13,050 nt of DNA, taken from the NCBI GenBank assembly GCA_038248745.1, contig JBBRXC010000039.1, forward strand, positions 1 through 13,050. Direction: 5' to 3'. The translations under genes were made by a program, and so were the position numbers. How positions within the stretch are numbered: the stretch's first letter is position 1; every line of letters starts with the position of its first letter. The notes beneath the pieces were generated by a model. It made no database searches and was not told where the DNA came from. It worked only from the letters and a program-made list of their open reading frames with translations. Source of the DNA: JAENWH01 sp038248745. Lineage in GTDB: Bacteria > Bacillota > Clostridia > Peptostreptococcales > Anaerovoracaceae. This document shows positions 1 to 7,905 of this stretch, one piece after another.

Positions 1-826
1 CGGAATCCCGAATGACATAAGCCCCATTTTTCGTAAATTCATTTAATATATCCTCGAAATCTTCATTAGGGCAAATCACACTTTGCTCTCCAGAGCAAAT
101 GATGCCATTGTCAAAAGTTCTGCCGGCAATAATTTTTGGAACTGCTTCTCTATAATCAATCCCTTGATCAATGATACATTGAACGTTGCCCGCCCCAACA
201 CCAAGTGCTGGCCTTCCAGAACTGTAGGCGGCATGGACCATGCTCATTCCACCAGTTGCTATAACCGTATCTGCTGATGAAATTAGGTTCCTGGTGTTCT
301 CTCTGGATTGAGTATCTAGTATTTGAACTAGATGCTCAGGCAATCCAATTTTTTTTAGCTCGTCATTAATTAATTCAACAGTTTTTGTACTGCACCCGAT
401 TGACTTGTGGTGAGGGGTTATAATAATGGCGTTTCCGCCTTTTAAGGCAAACATGATGTTGCTCATAGGCGTCACGATGGGATTGGTACAAGGAGTAATG
501 GCGGCAACAACGCCAATTGGTTTGGCAACTTTTGTTATTCCGGTTTCTTCATTTCTTTCAATAATCCCTCTGGATTTTTTACCTTTCAGGCTATTCCAGA
601 TTATTTTTGACTTTTGCTTATTTTTAGCAACTTTGTCTTCATAGTTTCCCATTTCAGTTTCTTTGACTGCGTACTCTGCCAAATATTCTGCATTATCGTA
701 AACAACCTTGCCAACTACCTTTACTGCAAGATCAACTTGTTCTTGAGACATGGCCTCATAAGTAGCTTGTGCTTTTTTTGCTCTTGAAATATATTCATCA
801 ATATATGTTTTACTGTCAAAATCCAT
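1..826 (-). CDS. Acylating (CoA-dependent) aldehyde dehydrogenase, SucD-like; 3' end beyond the window
   Basis: The open frame runs from ATG at 826 through 275 codons to the window edge without a stop, so about the first 60% of a roughly 450-470-residue enzyme is present. Such enzymes interconvert an acyl-CoA and the matching aldehyde with NAD(P)H in the cytoplasm. Visible motifs are a cofactor-binding stretch at about residues 102-142 (AITPCTNPIVTP, FALKGGNA), a glycine-rich ATGG segment near 190, and the catalytic cysteine C244 in GIICSGEQSV. From memory, the N-terminal text (SQEQVDLAVKVVGKVVYDNAEYLA) closely follows Clostridium kluyveri succinate-semialdehyde dehydrogenase SucD; SauS and EutE are more distant alternatives. 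The substrate is not determined by the sequence. The start is fixed by AAAGGAGG at 842-835, eight bases upstream. It lies downstream of the hybrid kinase on the same strand but has its own promoter. Confidence 0.92.
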   Translation of the reverse strand, partial: MDFDSKTYIDEYISRAKKAQATYEAMSQEQVDLAVKVVGKVVYDNAEYLAEYAVKETEMGNYEDKVAKNKQKSKIIWNSLKGKKSRGIIERNEETGITKVAKPIGVVAAITPCTNPIVTPMSNIMFALKGGNAIIITPHHKSIGCSTKTVELINDELKKIGLPEHLVQILDTQSRENTRNLISSADTVIATGGMSMVHAAYSSGRPALGVGAGNVQCIIDQGIDYREAVPKIIAGRTFDNGIICSGEQSVICPNEDFEDILNEFTKNGAYVIRDS

Positions 827-855
827 AATTAAATCCTCCTTTAGACTTACTATTA

Positions 856-884
856 ATTATAATTAAAAAAGGCTTGGTTATCAA
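856..884 (-). promoter_or_regulatory. Sigma-A-type promoter for the aldehyde dehydrogenase, overlapping the upstream terminator
   Basis: Reading the minus strand, TTGATA (884-879) is followed by a 17-base spacer and a perfect TATAAT (861-856). The predicted start near 849 leaves a leader of about 23 bases containing the AAAGGAGG ribosome site. The -35 box lies in the loop and right arm of the kinase terminator, and the T-run lies in the spacer. Box quality and spacing are read directly; activity is inferred. Confidence 0.7.
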
Positions 885-888
885 GCCT
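865..888 (-). terminator. Rho-independent terminator of the hybrid histidine kinase gene
   Basis: On the minus strand a 7-bp stem (AGGCTTG / CAAGCCT arms at 888-882 and 876-870) with a 5-base loop is followed at once by a run of six T (870-865). It starts about 30 bases past the kinase stop codon. The other strand lacks a T-run, so it is directional. The stem is short, so termination may be incomplete and some read-through into the dehydrogenase gene is possible. Confidence 0.75.
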
Positions 889-918
889 AAGTGAAAATTA
901 GTGCAAGATATGAATCAT

Positions 919-3549
919 TTAATGTTTGCAAACCGCCTCAAGTTTGTTTTTAAAGGTAGACAAAAAAGGTTCAAGGTCAGTTCCATTAGTTAATAGTGCT
1001 ACTTCAAGATCTGCGGAAGCTTTTGCTAAGAATGGCAAGCCTAAAGTACCGGCAAGTCCTTTTACTGAATGAACTAGTCTTCTGGCTTCAACAAATTCTC
1101 CCCTGGATAAGAGCTCAATGAGTTCCTGATGACATGTTGCATAGTTTTCTTTGAATTTACCCAAGTGCTTATCATATAAATGCACCAAACCCCCTAAATT
1201 TTCAATAGCTTCCCATTTCCCGGCAAATGGATCTTCTAGACTTTCCGGAAGCATTCCTCGTTTCAGGTCGGGTTTTCTTGAAGCGGTCAAAACCCGTTCA
1301 TCTAAAGCATTGGAGAGGGTTTCATTTTCATTTTGGGTAAAATATGGAGATATTGTATTATAAAGCTGGGAATAATTAAAAGGTTTTGGGATAAAACCTT
1401 CAAGGATGTTTTTATATTCGTCGACAATTTTGGCGTCAATATTTATGGCGGTGAGGGCAATGATTGGCGTTTTGATACCCATCTCGTTTTTAAGGATTTT
1501 TGCTGCCGTATAGCCATCCATATTTGGCATATGAATATCCATCAATATTAACTGATAATAATTCTCAGGAGCTTTTTTGCACAATTCCAAAGCGATTAAT
1601 CCGTCAGGTGCATTTTCACAAATAAGATTAACTTCAGATAAAAGACTTTCTGTCACATCATAATTTATTTCATTGTCCTCAACCACAAGAACTCTTTTGC
1701 CCTTTCCATCAAATAATGGGGTGGAATTTGATGTAAATGAATCAACGAATTTGTCAGGAGATGTTTTTATTATTGGGAGGGTAAAAATAAATTTGCTTCC
1801 CTTGTCCTTTTCGCTCTCCACCCAGATTTCGCCACCCATTGCATTTATAATGTTTTTGGATATGATTAAGCCAAGGCCCGTTCCTTTATGATTTTTGGTT
1901 AAAGGATTTTCCAACTGCCCGAATTCCTTGAAGAGTTTGCCGAGATCCTTTGAATCTATACCCAGGCCAGTGTCTTCCACAGTAAACTTTAAAATAACAG
2001 AACTCATGGTTTCTTCCTGAGATTCCACTAAAAGCTTGATATATCCTTCATTGGTGAATTTTATACTGTTTTTAATAAGGTTCAGAAGTACTTGAGTCAG
2101 TCTGGTTTTATCAACCGTTATACATAATTCGGGGTTGTATTGGTAATCAGTTTTCCATAATACGTCGTTTTTCCCCTTGATTGAAGCAGTAGAAATACCC
2201 TCAATTTCTGAAAGTAAATTCGTTAACAATATATTTGTAGGATAAAATGTTAAGGAAGAATCCTTTGTTTTCGAAAAATCCAGAATGTCATTAACCAGGT
2301 TTAGCAGTAAATCGGAAGAGGAAGTAATTCTATCTGTAATAGACTTTTGTTTTTTTGAGAGTTCTGTGCCCTTTAAAATGTAAGAAAGGCCAATAATAGC
2401 ATTTAAAGGTGTTTTTATTTCATGAGTAACATTTGCAATGAAGGCATCTTTTGCTTTTGAATGGAATTCAATCTCTTTCAACTGAATCTTCAACTGAATT
2501 TCCATATTTACCAAATCAGTAATATCTCTTATTATGGTTACAAAATTAACTTGAGCCTTTTCATCCTTGATGGAAAAACGGCTGACATCTACATGTTTTA
2601 TATCGTCGGAGGTATGCACCATAACAGTAGAATTAATTAGATTGTCCTGAAATCTTGGTGGTTTCGTAATCACTTTTGTAAATTCACTTGGAAGCAAGTC
2701 CTGGGGAGATTTGCCAATGGGAGCTTCTTCAAGAATGTTCATGATCTCTCTATATCGTTTGCTCATATAAGTAAATTTATTATCCGTACTGATTATTGCC
2801 AGACCAAAGTCAGCAGCTTCAACGGTTGTCCCGAAAAGCTTTCTGTAATAAGAATTATTCCGGTTTGCAATAATAGCAAAATAAGCTGCAAACGTGCCAA
2901 AACAAGCTAACGCAAGTGAGAAAAAGAGGGAAATGAGAACAAAAATATTTTGTAGCTTTAAAGCGAAATCTTCATAGACATTAATGCGTTCAATATAAGA
3001 ACTTGAAAATTTATTTATATAATAATTAAACTGATTCAAGGAATTGCCATAAGAGGGATTTGTAAATATGTTTAGGTCCTTATCTTTAACTGAATCGGAA
3101 AGATAATAAATAATCTGATCGAAGCTGGTAAGAGATAGTTTGTAATAGGTTAATTCATCTCCTTTAAAATCAAGTCTTCCTGCTAGATTGTTCATGTTGA
3201 ATTTTTCCTCGGAGAAATTTCCTGAAAGCCATGTGGAAGCCTGAAGGTCTGATATCGGATCGAAGTTTAGACAAATAGAGTCGTTGTCCTTATAATCCTT
3301 GACCAACTTAAGAAAACGATTATAGCTTTCCTGATCATCTGTAAAAATATATCCCCTGGAAGTTTGCTGTAGGGAGCTCAACAGATAAGTGTAGGAGAAA
3401 TTAAGATTGAGCAGTAAGGTCTTTTGAGTTTCATACCCTAATACAGCATTCCTATAGAAAAAAGAACCGAAAGCGGCGATGATTAAAAGTGAGGATAGAA
3501 TAACCAGAATAACCAACAAGGCTACAGTTTTTCTGATTTTTTTGAACAT
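919..3549 (-). CDS. Hybrid sensor histidine kinase with PAS, receiver and Hpt domains (BarA/ArcB-like layout)
   Basis: An 876-residue membrane sensor that would autophosphorylate and pass phosphate His-Asp-His internally. Two membrane segments (about 8-31 and 202-228) flank an extracytoplasmic, mostly helical sensor of about 170 residues, possibly 4HB/CHASE3-like. A PAS-like domain follows (about 236-345), then HisKA with H376 in NVTHEIKTPLNAIIG. The ATPase domain has N490 and N494 in its N-box and the glycine boxes DTGLG (526-530) and GTGLG (556-560). A receiver follows with acidic E624/D625, phospho-acceptor D671, T700 and K722. The C-terminal Hpt domain has H827 in HSVKGLAGTLG. All catalytic residues are present. 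GGAGGT sits 6 bases before the ATG. No response regulator that could take phosphate from the Hpt domain lies beside it, so its output partner is probably unlinked. The signal sensed is unknown. The divergent neighbour is the sugar-sensing operon. Confidence 0.95.
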   Translation of the reverse strand: MFKKIRKTVALLVILVILSSLLIIAAFGSFFYRNAVLGYETQKTLLLNLNFSYTYLLSSLQQTSRGYIFTDDQESYNRFLKLVKDYKDNDSICLNFDPISDLQASTWLSGNFSEEKFNMNNLAGRLDFKGDELTYYKLSLTSFDQIIYYLSDSVKDKDLNIFTNPSYGNSLNQFNYYINKFSSSYIERINVYEDFALKLQNIFVLISLFFSLALACFGTFAAYFAIIANRNNSYYRKLFGTTVEAADFGLAIISTDNKFTYMSKRYREIMNILEEAPIGKSPQDLLPSEFTKVITKPPRFQDNLINSTVMVHTSDDIKHVDVSRFSIKDEKAQVNFVTIIRDITDLVNMEIQLKIQLKEIEFHSKAKDAFIANVTHEIKTPLNAIIGLSYILKGTELSKKQKSITDRITSSSDLLLNLVNDILDFSKTKDSSLTFYPTNILLTNLLSEIEGISTASIKGKNDVLWKTDYQYNPELCITVDKTRLTQVLLNLIKNSIKFTNEGYIKLLVESQEETMSSVILKFTVEDTGLGIDSKDLGKLFKEFGQLENPLTKNHKGTGLGLIISKNIINAMGGEIWVESEKDKGSKFIFTLPIIKTSPDKFVDSFTSNSTPLFDGKGKRVLVVEDNEINYDVTESLLSEVNLICENAPDGLIALELCKKAPENYYQLILMDIHMPNMDGYTAAKILKNEMGIKTPIIALTAINIDAKIVDEYKNILEGFIPKPFNYSQLYNTISPYFTQNENETLSNALDERVLTASRKPDLKRGMLPESLEDPFAGKWEAIENLGGLVHLYDKHLGKFKENYATCHQELIELLSRGEFVEARRLVHSVKGLAGTLGLPFLAKASADLEVALLTNGTDLEPFLSTFKNKLEAVCKH

Positions 3550-3635
3550 GTTACACCTCCTAACTCTTTATAATTGAATTTTAGTCTTTTCTTGATTGAA
3601 TGTAAAGAAATTCCGTCAATGTGATTGCATCAAGC

Positions 3636-3673
3636 TAGAATGGAAAAAATAAAGCTGGAGATTTCCCATTCTA
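3636..3673. repeat. Imperfect inverted repeat in the divergent intergenic region
   Basis: TAGAATGGAAA (3636-3646) and TTTCCCATTCTA (3662-3673) are inverted copies differing by one extra C, separated by 15 bases. The 219-base gap between the divergent kinase and sugar-sensing operons holds this dyad and the promoter at 3700-3728, with no gene. It ends 26 bases before the -35 of the sensing operon and lies in the likely leader of the kinase mRNA. It could be an operator for a dimeric regulator or an RNA hairpin. There is no T-run on either side, so a terminator is unlikely. Confidence 0.5.
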
Positions 3674-3699
3674 ACTTAGGGCGGCGAAACCTTATATAA

Positions 3700-3728
3700 T
3701 TGAAATAAATTGTCAAAAGAAGTATACT
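3700..3728 (+). promoter_or_regulatory. Sigma-A-type promoter of the sugar-sensing operon
   Basis: TTGAAA (3700-3705), a 17-base spacer and TATACT (3723-3728), each box one mismatch from consensus, lie 40 bases before the ATG at 3769. The predicted start is near 3735. The boxes suggest basal expression without an activator, as suits a sensing system that must be present before the sugar is. No equally good promoter was found for the divergent kinase. Confidence 0.7.
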
Positions 3729-3768
3729 GAATTTAATTAAAGAAAATCGATATGGCAGGGAGCATTTT

Positions 3769-4776
3769 ATGAGCAAGAAAAAATACGTTTTTATATTAAT
3801 CGCAATTATTGTCCCTATTATTACTGTAACGCTTCTCATTTATTATAACCTAAATAATTCTTTGCGCTCTGTTAATCAAAATGAAGGTATTACTGGAAAA
3901 GATACTAAGCCTGAATATCATTTTGCGTTGATTAGTGAAAATATGGAAGACCCCTTTTGGGTAGCAATAAAAGAGGGTGTCCAGCAGGCTTCACAAGAAT
4001 TCAATGTGGCAGTTGAATTTAACTGGCCGAAAAACTCTTATCCTGAGGAAAAATGGAAGACGCTTGATATGACCATCTTATCAAATGTTGATGGAATCGT
4101 CACCTATGTATGGGATGAAAAGGAAACGGGAGAACTAATTGATATAGCGTATAGTAGAGGGATTCCAGTTATTACGATAGGAACTGATTCAAAAGACAGT
4201 AAAAGAGCAGCTTTTGTTGGGGTGAATACATATAGCTTTGGCGCAGAAACTGGTAGAATGTTACTTGCTGCAATAGGAGAATCAGGAGATGCTGTAATAT
4301 TGGTTAACAATGACGATGTGGGTGGCAGAGTGATTCAGAATATACTATTAGCTGGTATAAAAGAGTCTTTACAAGACTATGATTCTGTTAACCTTCAAAC
4401 CGTAGAATATAGTAAGGATAGCGTGGGAAACCTTGAAGATAAATTAAAAGAGGTTTTAGTAAAACAGCCTGAACTAGATGCCATCATATGCACAACTGAA
4501 AAAGATACCTCACTTGTTGCTCAAACATTATTAGATATCAATAAATTAAATTACAATATTATTGGTTATGGAGACTCTGAAGAAATTCTCGGATATATTG
4601 ATAGAGGAGTAATCTTTGGTACCGTAACGGCAAGCCATGAGGAAATGGGATATGATGCCATAAAAGCTTTAGTAGATTTGAAAAATAATGGTAGGATATC
4701 AGCTTATTTCAATGCAGAAACTCATTTTATAACAAAATCCAATGTGGATAAATATCTAAAGACAGGGGACGAGTAA
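3769..4776 (+). CDS. Membrane-anchored sugar-binding protein of the RbsB/Peripla_BP_4 type, presumed sensor component
   Basis: 335 residues. A basic start (MSKKK) and one hydrophobic segment (about 6-26) without a lipobox cysteine or clear cleavage site suggest an uncleaved signal anchor, leaving the binding domain outside the membrane. The rest is a two-lobed type I periplasmic binding fold: the first strand reads ALISENMEDPFW (53-64), followed by GIPVITIGTD (131-140), VGVNTYSFGAETG (150-162) and IIGYGDSEE (264-272). Pocket candidates are F63, W64, D140, R187 and D269. It lacks the RW and YDR contacts of XylF. Its stop is one base before the LytS-type kinase, so the two are translationally coupled. 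The same order is found for XylFII-LytS of Clostridium beijerinckii, where the binding protein reports xylose to the kinase. A signalling rather than transport role is inferred from the anchor and position; the ligand is unknown. The ribosome site AGGGAG is modest. Confidence 0.88.
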   Translation: MSKKKYVFILIAIIVPIITVTLLIYYNLNNSLRSVNQNEGITGKDTKPEYHFALISENMEDPFWVAIKEGVQQASQEFNVAVEFNWPKNSYPEEKWKTLDMTILSNVDGIVTYVWDEKETGELIDIAYSRGIPVITIGTDSKDSKRAAFVGVNTYSFGAETGRMLLAAIGESGDAVILVNNDDVGGRVIQNILLAGIKESLQDYDSVNLQTVEYSKDSVGNLEDKLKEVLVKQPELDAIICTTEKDTSLVAQTLLDINKLNYNIIGYGDSEEILGYIDRGVIFGTVTASHEEMGYDAIKALVDLKNNGRISAYFNAETHFITKSNVDKYLKTGDE

Positions 4777-4777
4777 A

Positions 4778-6268
4778 GTGAAGTTATTTGAAAACAACAG
4801 CCTAAAAAAAAGACTAATTATATATTTTATGGCCATCATTATAAGCATGAGTGCGCTAAACATATTCCCTTATTATACAATTTCGGTACTAATGAACAAT
4901 ATGAGTGCTTCATTTGAGATGAACGTTGAGCTTAATCACCTTTCAAAAACACTTGAAACGGTAAATCGCTCTTATGAAGCATATCTTGAAACAAAGCATT
5001 CGAAAAACCTTGATGACTATTACCGATATTCAAATGATCTTACAAATCAAGCAAATAATGTTGAAATTGATCGTGGTGACATGAATAATGTTCTATTAAT
5101 GAAGGATATTAAGAACATGATATCCAACTATCAAGATGAAATGAATGGAGCCGTATCTGCAAGAAGAGCAAGAATGGTTGACAGCTATTTATATCACTAT
5201 AATGAAAGTACAAAGATATATGGATATATCAATGAATATATTCAAAAGCTTAATAATTCCATGTTTTTTCAAAATACTGATAGCTATGAAACGGTTCGTA
5301 AAAATATTCAGCTTGTTGAAGTTTTGAATATAGTCTTATTTTTTTCAATTTTCACCCTAAATATTGCACTGATTATTTTGTTTACATATAAAATAACAAA
5401 ACCAATTTTTGAATTATCTAAAGCGGCGGATGAAATTACTCATGGAAATTTTGATGTTCCTAGTGTAAAGGTAAATTCAAATGATGAAATAGGAATTATG
5501 GCAGAAGCTTTTAATAGAATGATAAAAAGTATACGTCAGTACATTAGTGAGCTTCATGAAAAGGCCGAACTAGAAAGAAAACTTAAGGAAAAGGATCTTG
5601 AAAATTTGATCATCACTGCAGATCTAAAAGAGGCAGAACTACATGCTTTGCAGGCTCAAATAAATCCACATTTTCTTTTTAACACATTAAATGCAGGCGC
5701 CCAAATTGCAATGCTTGAAGGTGCAGATCGGGCATGTACATTTATAGAAAATGCAGCAGATCTTTTTAGATACAATATGAGGAATCTGGATAAGCCAGTC
5801 ACTTTAGGTGATGAAATTGAAAATGTGGAAAATTATATGCACCTATTAAACGAAAGATTTTCTGACAAAATAGAATTTGACATAAGAAAAGAGGAAAGTG
5901 TTCTACATTTAAGAATACCTTGTATGATACTTCAACCCATTGTTGAAAACGCATTTATACATGGAATCGATGATGTTGAATATTTAGGAAAAATAAGTCT
6001 TCATGCTTATTCTAAACAAGGGTTTGCAGTGATTTCAATAAAAGATAATGGAAAAGGTATGAGCGAAGAAAAGATTAAAGAAATATTCAGTGGCAATATA
6101 AAAGAAGATACAAATGGAGAAAGTAAGCATATTGGTCATACAAATGGGATAGGGATGAACAATATTTTAAGCCGATTAAAAATTTATTATAACCGTGAAA
6201 ACATAGTTGAAATTTACAGTGCGCCAGGTGTTGGGACAGAAGTTTTACTTCGTATACCAATGGAATAA
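4778..6268 (+). CDS. LytS/YesM-type sensor histidine kinase of the three-component sugar-sensing system
   Basis: 496 residues from a GTG start one base after the preceding stop. AGGGGAC at 4764-4770 gives good spacing, which favours GTG over the internal ATG at codon 17. Membrane segments at about 11-39 and 181-203 bracket a helical extracellular region of about 140 residues that would contact the anchored binding protein. A HAMP linker follows (about 204-257), then a charged coiled coil (about 258-292). The His_kinase-family core has the phospho-acceptor H298 in QINPHFLFNTLN, and the ATPase domain has N391 in QPIVENAFIHG, DNGKGM (423-428) and GIGMNNILSRL (457-467). All motifs are intact. It should phosphorylate the YesN-like regulator encoded next. 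LytS/YesM kinases commonly pair with AraC-type regulators in Firmicutes. Confidence 0.95.
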   Translation: MKLFENNSLKKRLIIYFMAIIISMSALNIFPYYTISVLMNNMSASFEMNVELNHLSKTLETVNRSYEAYLETKHSKNLDDYYRYSNDLTNQANNVEIDRGDMNNVLLMKDIKNMISNYQDEMNGAVSARRARMVDSYLYHYNESTKIYGYINEYIQKLNNSMFFQNTDSYETVRKNIQLVEVLNIVLFFSIFTLNIALIILFTYKITKPIFELSKAADEITHGNFDVPSVKVNSNDEIGIMAEAFNRMIKSIRQYISELHEKAELERKLKEKDLENLIITADLKEAELHALQAQINPHFLFNTLNAGAQIAMLEGADRACTFIENAADLFRYNMRNLDKPVTLGDEIENVENYMHLLNERFSDKIEFDIRKEESVLHLRIPCMILQPIVENAFIHGIDDVEYLGKISLHAYSKQGFAVISIKDNGKGMSEEKIKEIFSGNIKEDTNGESKHIGHTNGIGMNNILSRLKIYYNRENIVEIYSAPGVGTEVLLRIPME

Positions 6269-6285
6269 TTTTTATGGGGGGATTT

Positions 6286-7884
6286 ATGATTAAAATAATG
6301 ATTGCTGATGATGAAAAAGTTGCAATAGATGCCTTAAAATATATTATTGAAAAAAACTTCTCTAATGTTGAGGTTATTTCTAGTGTAAGAACAGGGCGAG
6401 AAGCTATTTTACAGATGGAAGAAAATTTGCCAGATATCATCTTTATGGATATTCGTATGCCAGGGATTAACGGCCTTGAAGCGATCAGGGAAATACGAAG
6501 CAGCCACAAAAAAGTTATTATCTTTGTTTTAACCGCATTTGACCAATTTGAATTTGCTAAAGAGGCACTTCAACTAGGGGTAATGGAATATCTGCTAAAA
6601 CCCGTAAAAAGAACAAAGGTTGTAGAGGTTTTGTCAAAAGCTATAGAATCGATTAATGCAGAAAAGGAAAAATGGAAAACGGAACTTGAACTAAAAGAAA
6701 AAATAGAATATATGGGGCCTATTGTGGAAGCGGGTTTTATTTACTCTATTCTAATGGTTGATGAAAACAAGAAAGAATTAACAGATTATAAAAGAATTTT
6801 TGATAATATAGCGGAAGATGGATATATACTTACACTTCAGTTTATGAAGGGAAAAACAAATGATGAGATAACATCGGGGCTTAGAAGTCATGACTTTTAT
6901 GATTACTTTGCAGATTTGGCAAAGTGCGAAAATAACTGTATTGTTGGCCCAATCATGATGAATAGAATAATAACTTTTGTACCCGTTAGAAAATCAAAAA
7001 ATGAAAACATCGTTAAAAAAAATGCAGTATCCCTTGGAGAAAATCTTTTCAAAAAGATTTCTGAAAAATATGGGGTTGGCGTAAAAATAGGCATTGGGAC
7101 ACCGTATAATAGCTTTGAAGATCTTAAAAAATCATTTGAAGAATCTGTTATGGCAATAAGACACCTAGAACAAGAAGGCGTCATACATTTTTCGGATATT
7201 GATTATAAGAATAATTTTACAAATGAATATCCCATAGATAAAGAAAAAATATTTTTCAAGAAAATTTCTGCAGGCAATACAGCTGAAAGCATCATTGCTT
7301 TTAATTATATTTTTGACTGGCTGATGAATGAATATGAGGGAAAAACCCTTAAAATTAAATGCAAAATTTTGGAGCTGCTATTCATTGCTAAGTATATTTC
7401 CGTAAACGAGGCAGTTCAAGAATCTCATTTGAAAAACAATCTATTGGAGGAAATCCTTTCTATAGAAGAAACAAGAGAGCTGCAACTATGGTGCAGAAAA
7501 CTCATTGAAAATCTAGCGGAACAGGCCTTTACAAGTAAAGATTTCAAAACGGGGAGCCTCATAAGAAAAGCCAAGGATTATATTAAGTTTAATTATGCCA
7601 AAAATATAACTCTTGAGGATGTAGCTATGGAAATAAATGTGAGCCCCCAGTATTTAAGCAAGCTCTTTAAAGAGGAGACGAGAGAAAATTTTATTGACTA
7701 TCTTACAGCAATAAGAATGAAAATAGCTAAAGATTTACTTGAAAAGAATGATTTAAGCATAAAGGAAATATGCTTTCATATAGGATATAGTGATCCAAAC
7801 TATTTTAGCCGCATATTCAAAAAAAATATTGGAATAACGCCAACAGAATACAAGGAAGAACTAATAAATTCAAAGTTTGAGTAG
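6286..7884 (+). CDS. YesN-type response regulator with AraC-family DNA-binding domain
   Basis: 532 residues with the ATG at 6286, chosen because GGGGGG (6276-6281) sits just upstream and the receiver begins at once (MIKIMIADDEK). An in-frame ATG at 6274 would add only four residues. The receiver (1-118) has D8/D9, phospho-acceptor D55 in IIFMDIRMPG, T83 and K105. The middle (about 120-420) contains a degenerate GGDEF-like stretch (VGVKIGIG... about 263-291) of the kind found in YesN/CdaR proteins, with no catalytic motif. The C-terminal AraC domain (about 427-526) has two helix-turn-helices, at 441-462 and 490-512, the second with the family's GYSDPNYFSRIFKK motif. It lies 17 bases after the kinase. 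Its probable target is the downstream transport operon at 9135, by analogy with YesN control of xylFGH in Clostridium beijerinckii. Confidence 0.94.
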   Translation: MIKIMIADDEKVAIDALKYIIEKNFSNVEVISSVRTGREAILQMEENLPDIIFMDIRMPGINGLEAIREIRSSHKKVIIFVLTAFDQFEFAKEALQLGVMEYLLKPVKRTKVVEVLSKAIESINAEKEKWKTELELKEKIEYMGPIVEAGFIYSILMVDENKKELTDYKRIFDNIAEDGYILTLQFMKGKTNDEITSGLRSHDFYDYFADLAKCENNCIVGPIMMNRIITFVPVRKSKNENIVKKNAVSLGENLFKKISEKYGVGVKIGIGTPYNSFEDLKKSFEESVMAIRHLEQEGVIHFSDIDYKNNFTNEYPIDKEKIFFKKISAGNTAESIIAFNYIFDWLMNEYEGKTLKIKCKILELLFIAKYISVNEAVQESHLKNNLLEEILSIEETRELQLWCRKLIENLAEQAFTSKDFKTGSLIRKAKDYIKFNYAKNITLEDVAMEINVSPQYLSKLFKEETRENFIDYLTAIRMKIAKDLLEKNDLSIKEICFHIGYSDPNYFSRIFKKNIGITPTEYKEELINSKFE

Positions 7885-7905
7885 ATCAAAGAAGGAGGAT
7901 TGCCA

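Noticed and set aside
83..644. Two short plus-strand frames at 83-277 and 426-644
   Set aside because: Both are antisense to the aldehyde dehydrogenase, whose frame is continuous and carries the catalytic cysteine motif.
3691..3716. Possible minus-strand promoter for the hybrid kinase (TTGACA at 3716-3711, TATAAG at 3696-3691)
   Set aside because: The spacer is only 14 bases and the implied leader would be over 130 bases, so the boxes are probably fortuitous, on the reverse of the plus-strand promoter region.
3630..3839. 69-residue open frame on the minus strand covering the divergent control region
   Set aside because: It runs from inside the anchored binding-protein gene across its promoter. 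Its hydrophobic text comes from the reverse of the membrane anchor and AT-rich DNA, and there is no convincing ribosome site.
6274..6285. Upstream ATG adding four residues to the response regulator
   Set aside because: The G-run that serves as ribosome site for 6286 would lie inside this start, and the receiver domain normally begins right at the 6286 methionine.
6087..6509. 140-residue open frame on the minus strand
   Set aside because: It spans the kinase-regulator junction opposite two well-supported genes and shows no family motif.
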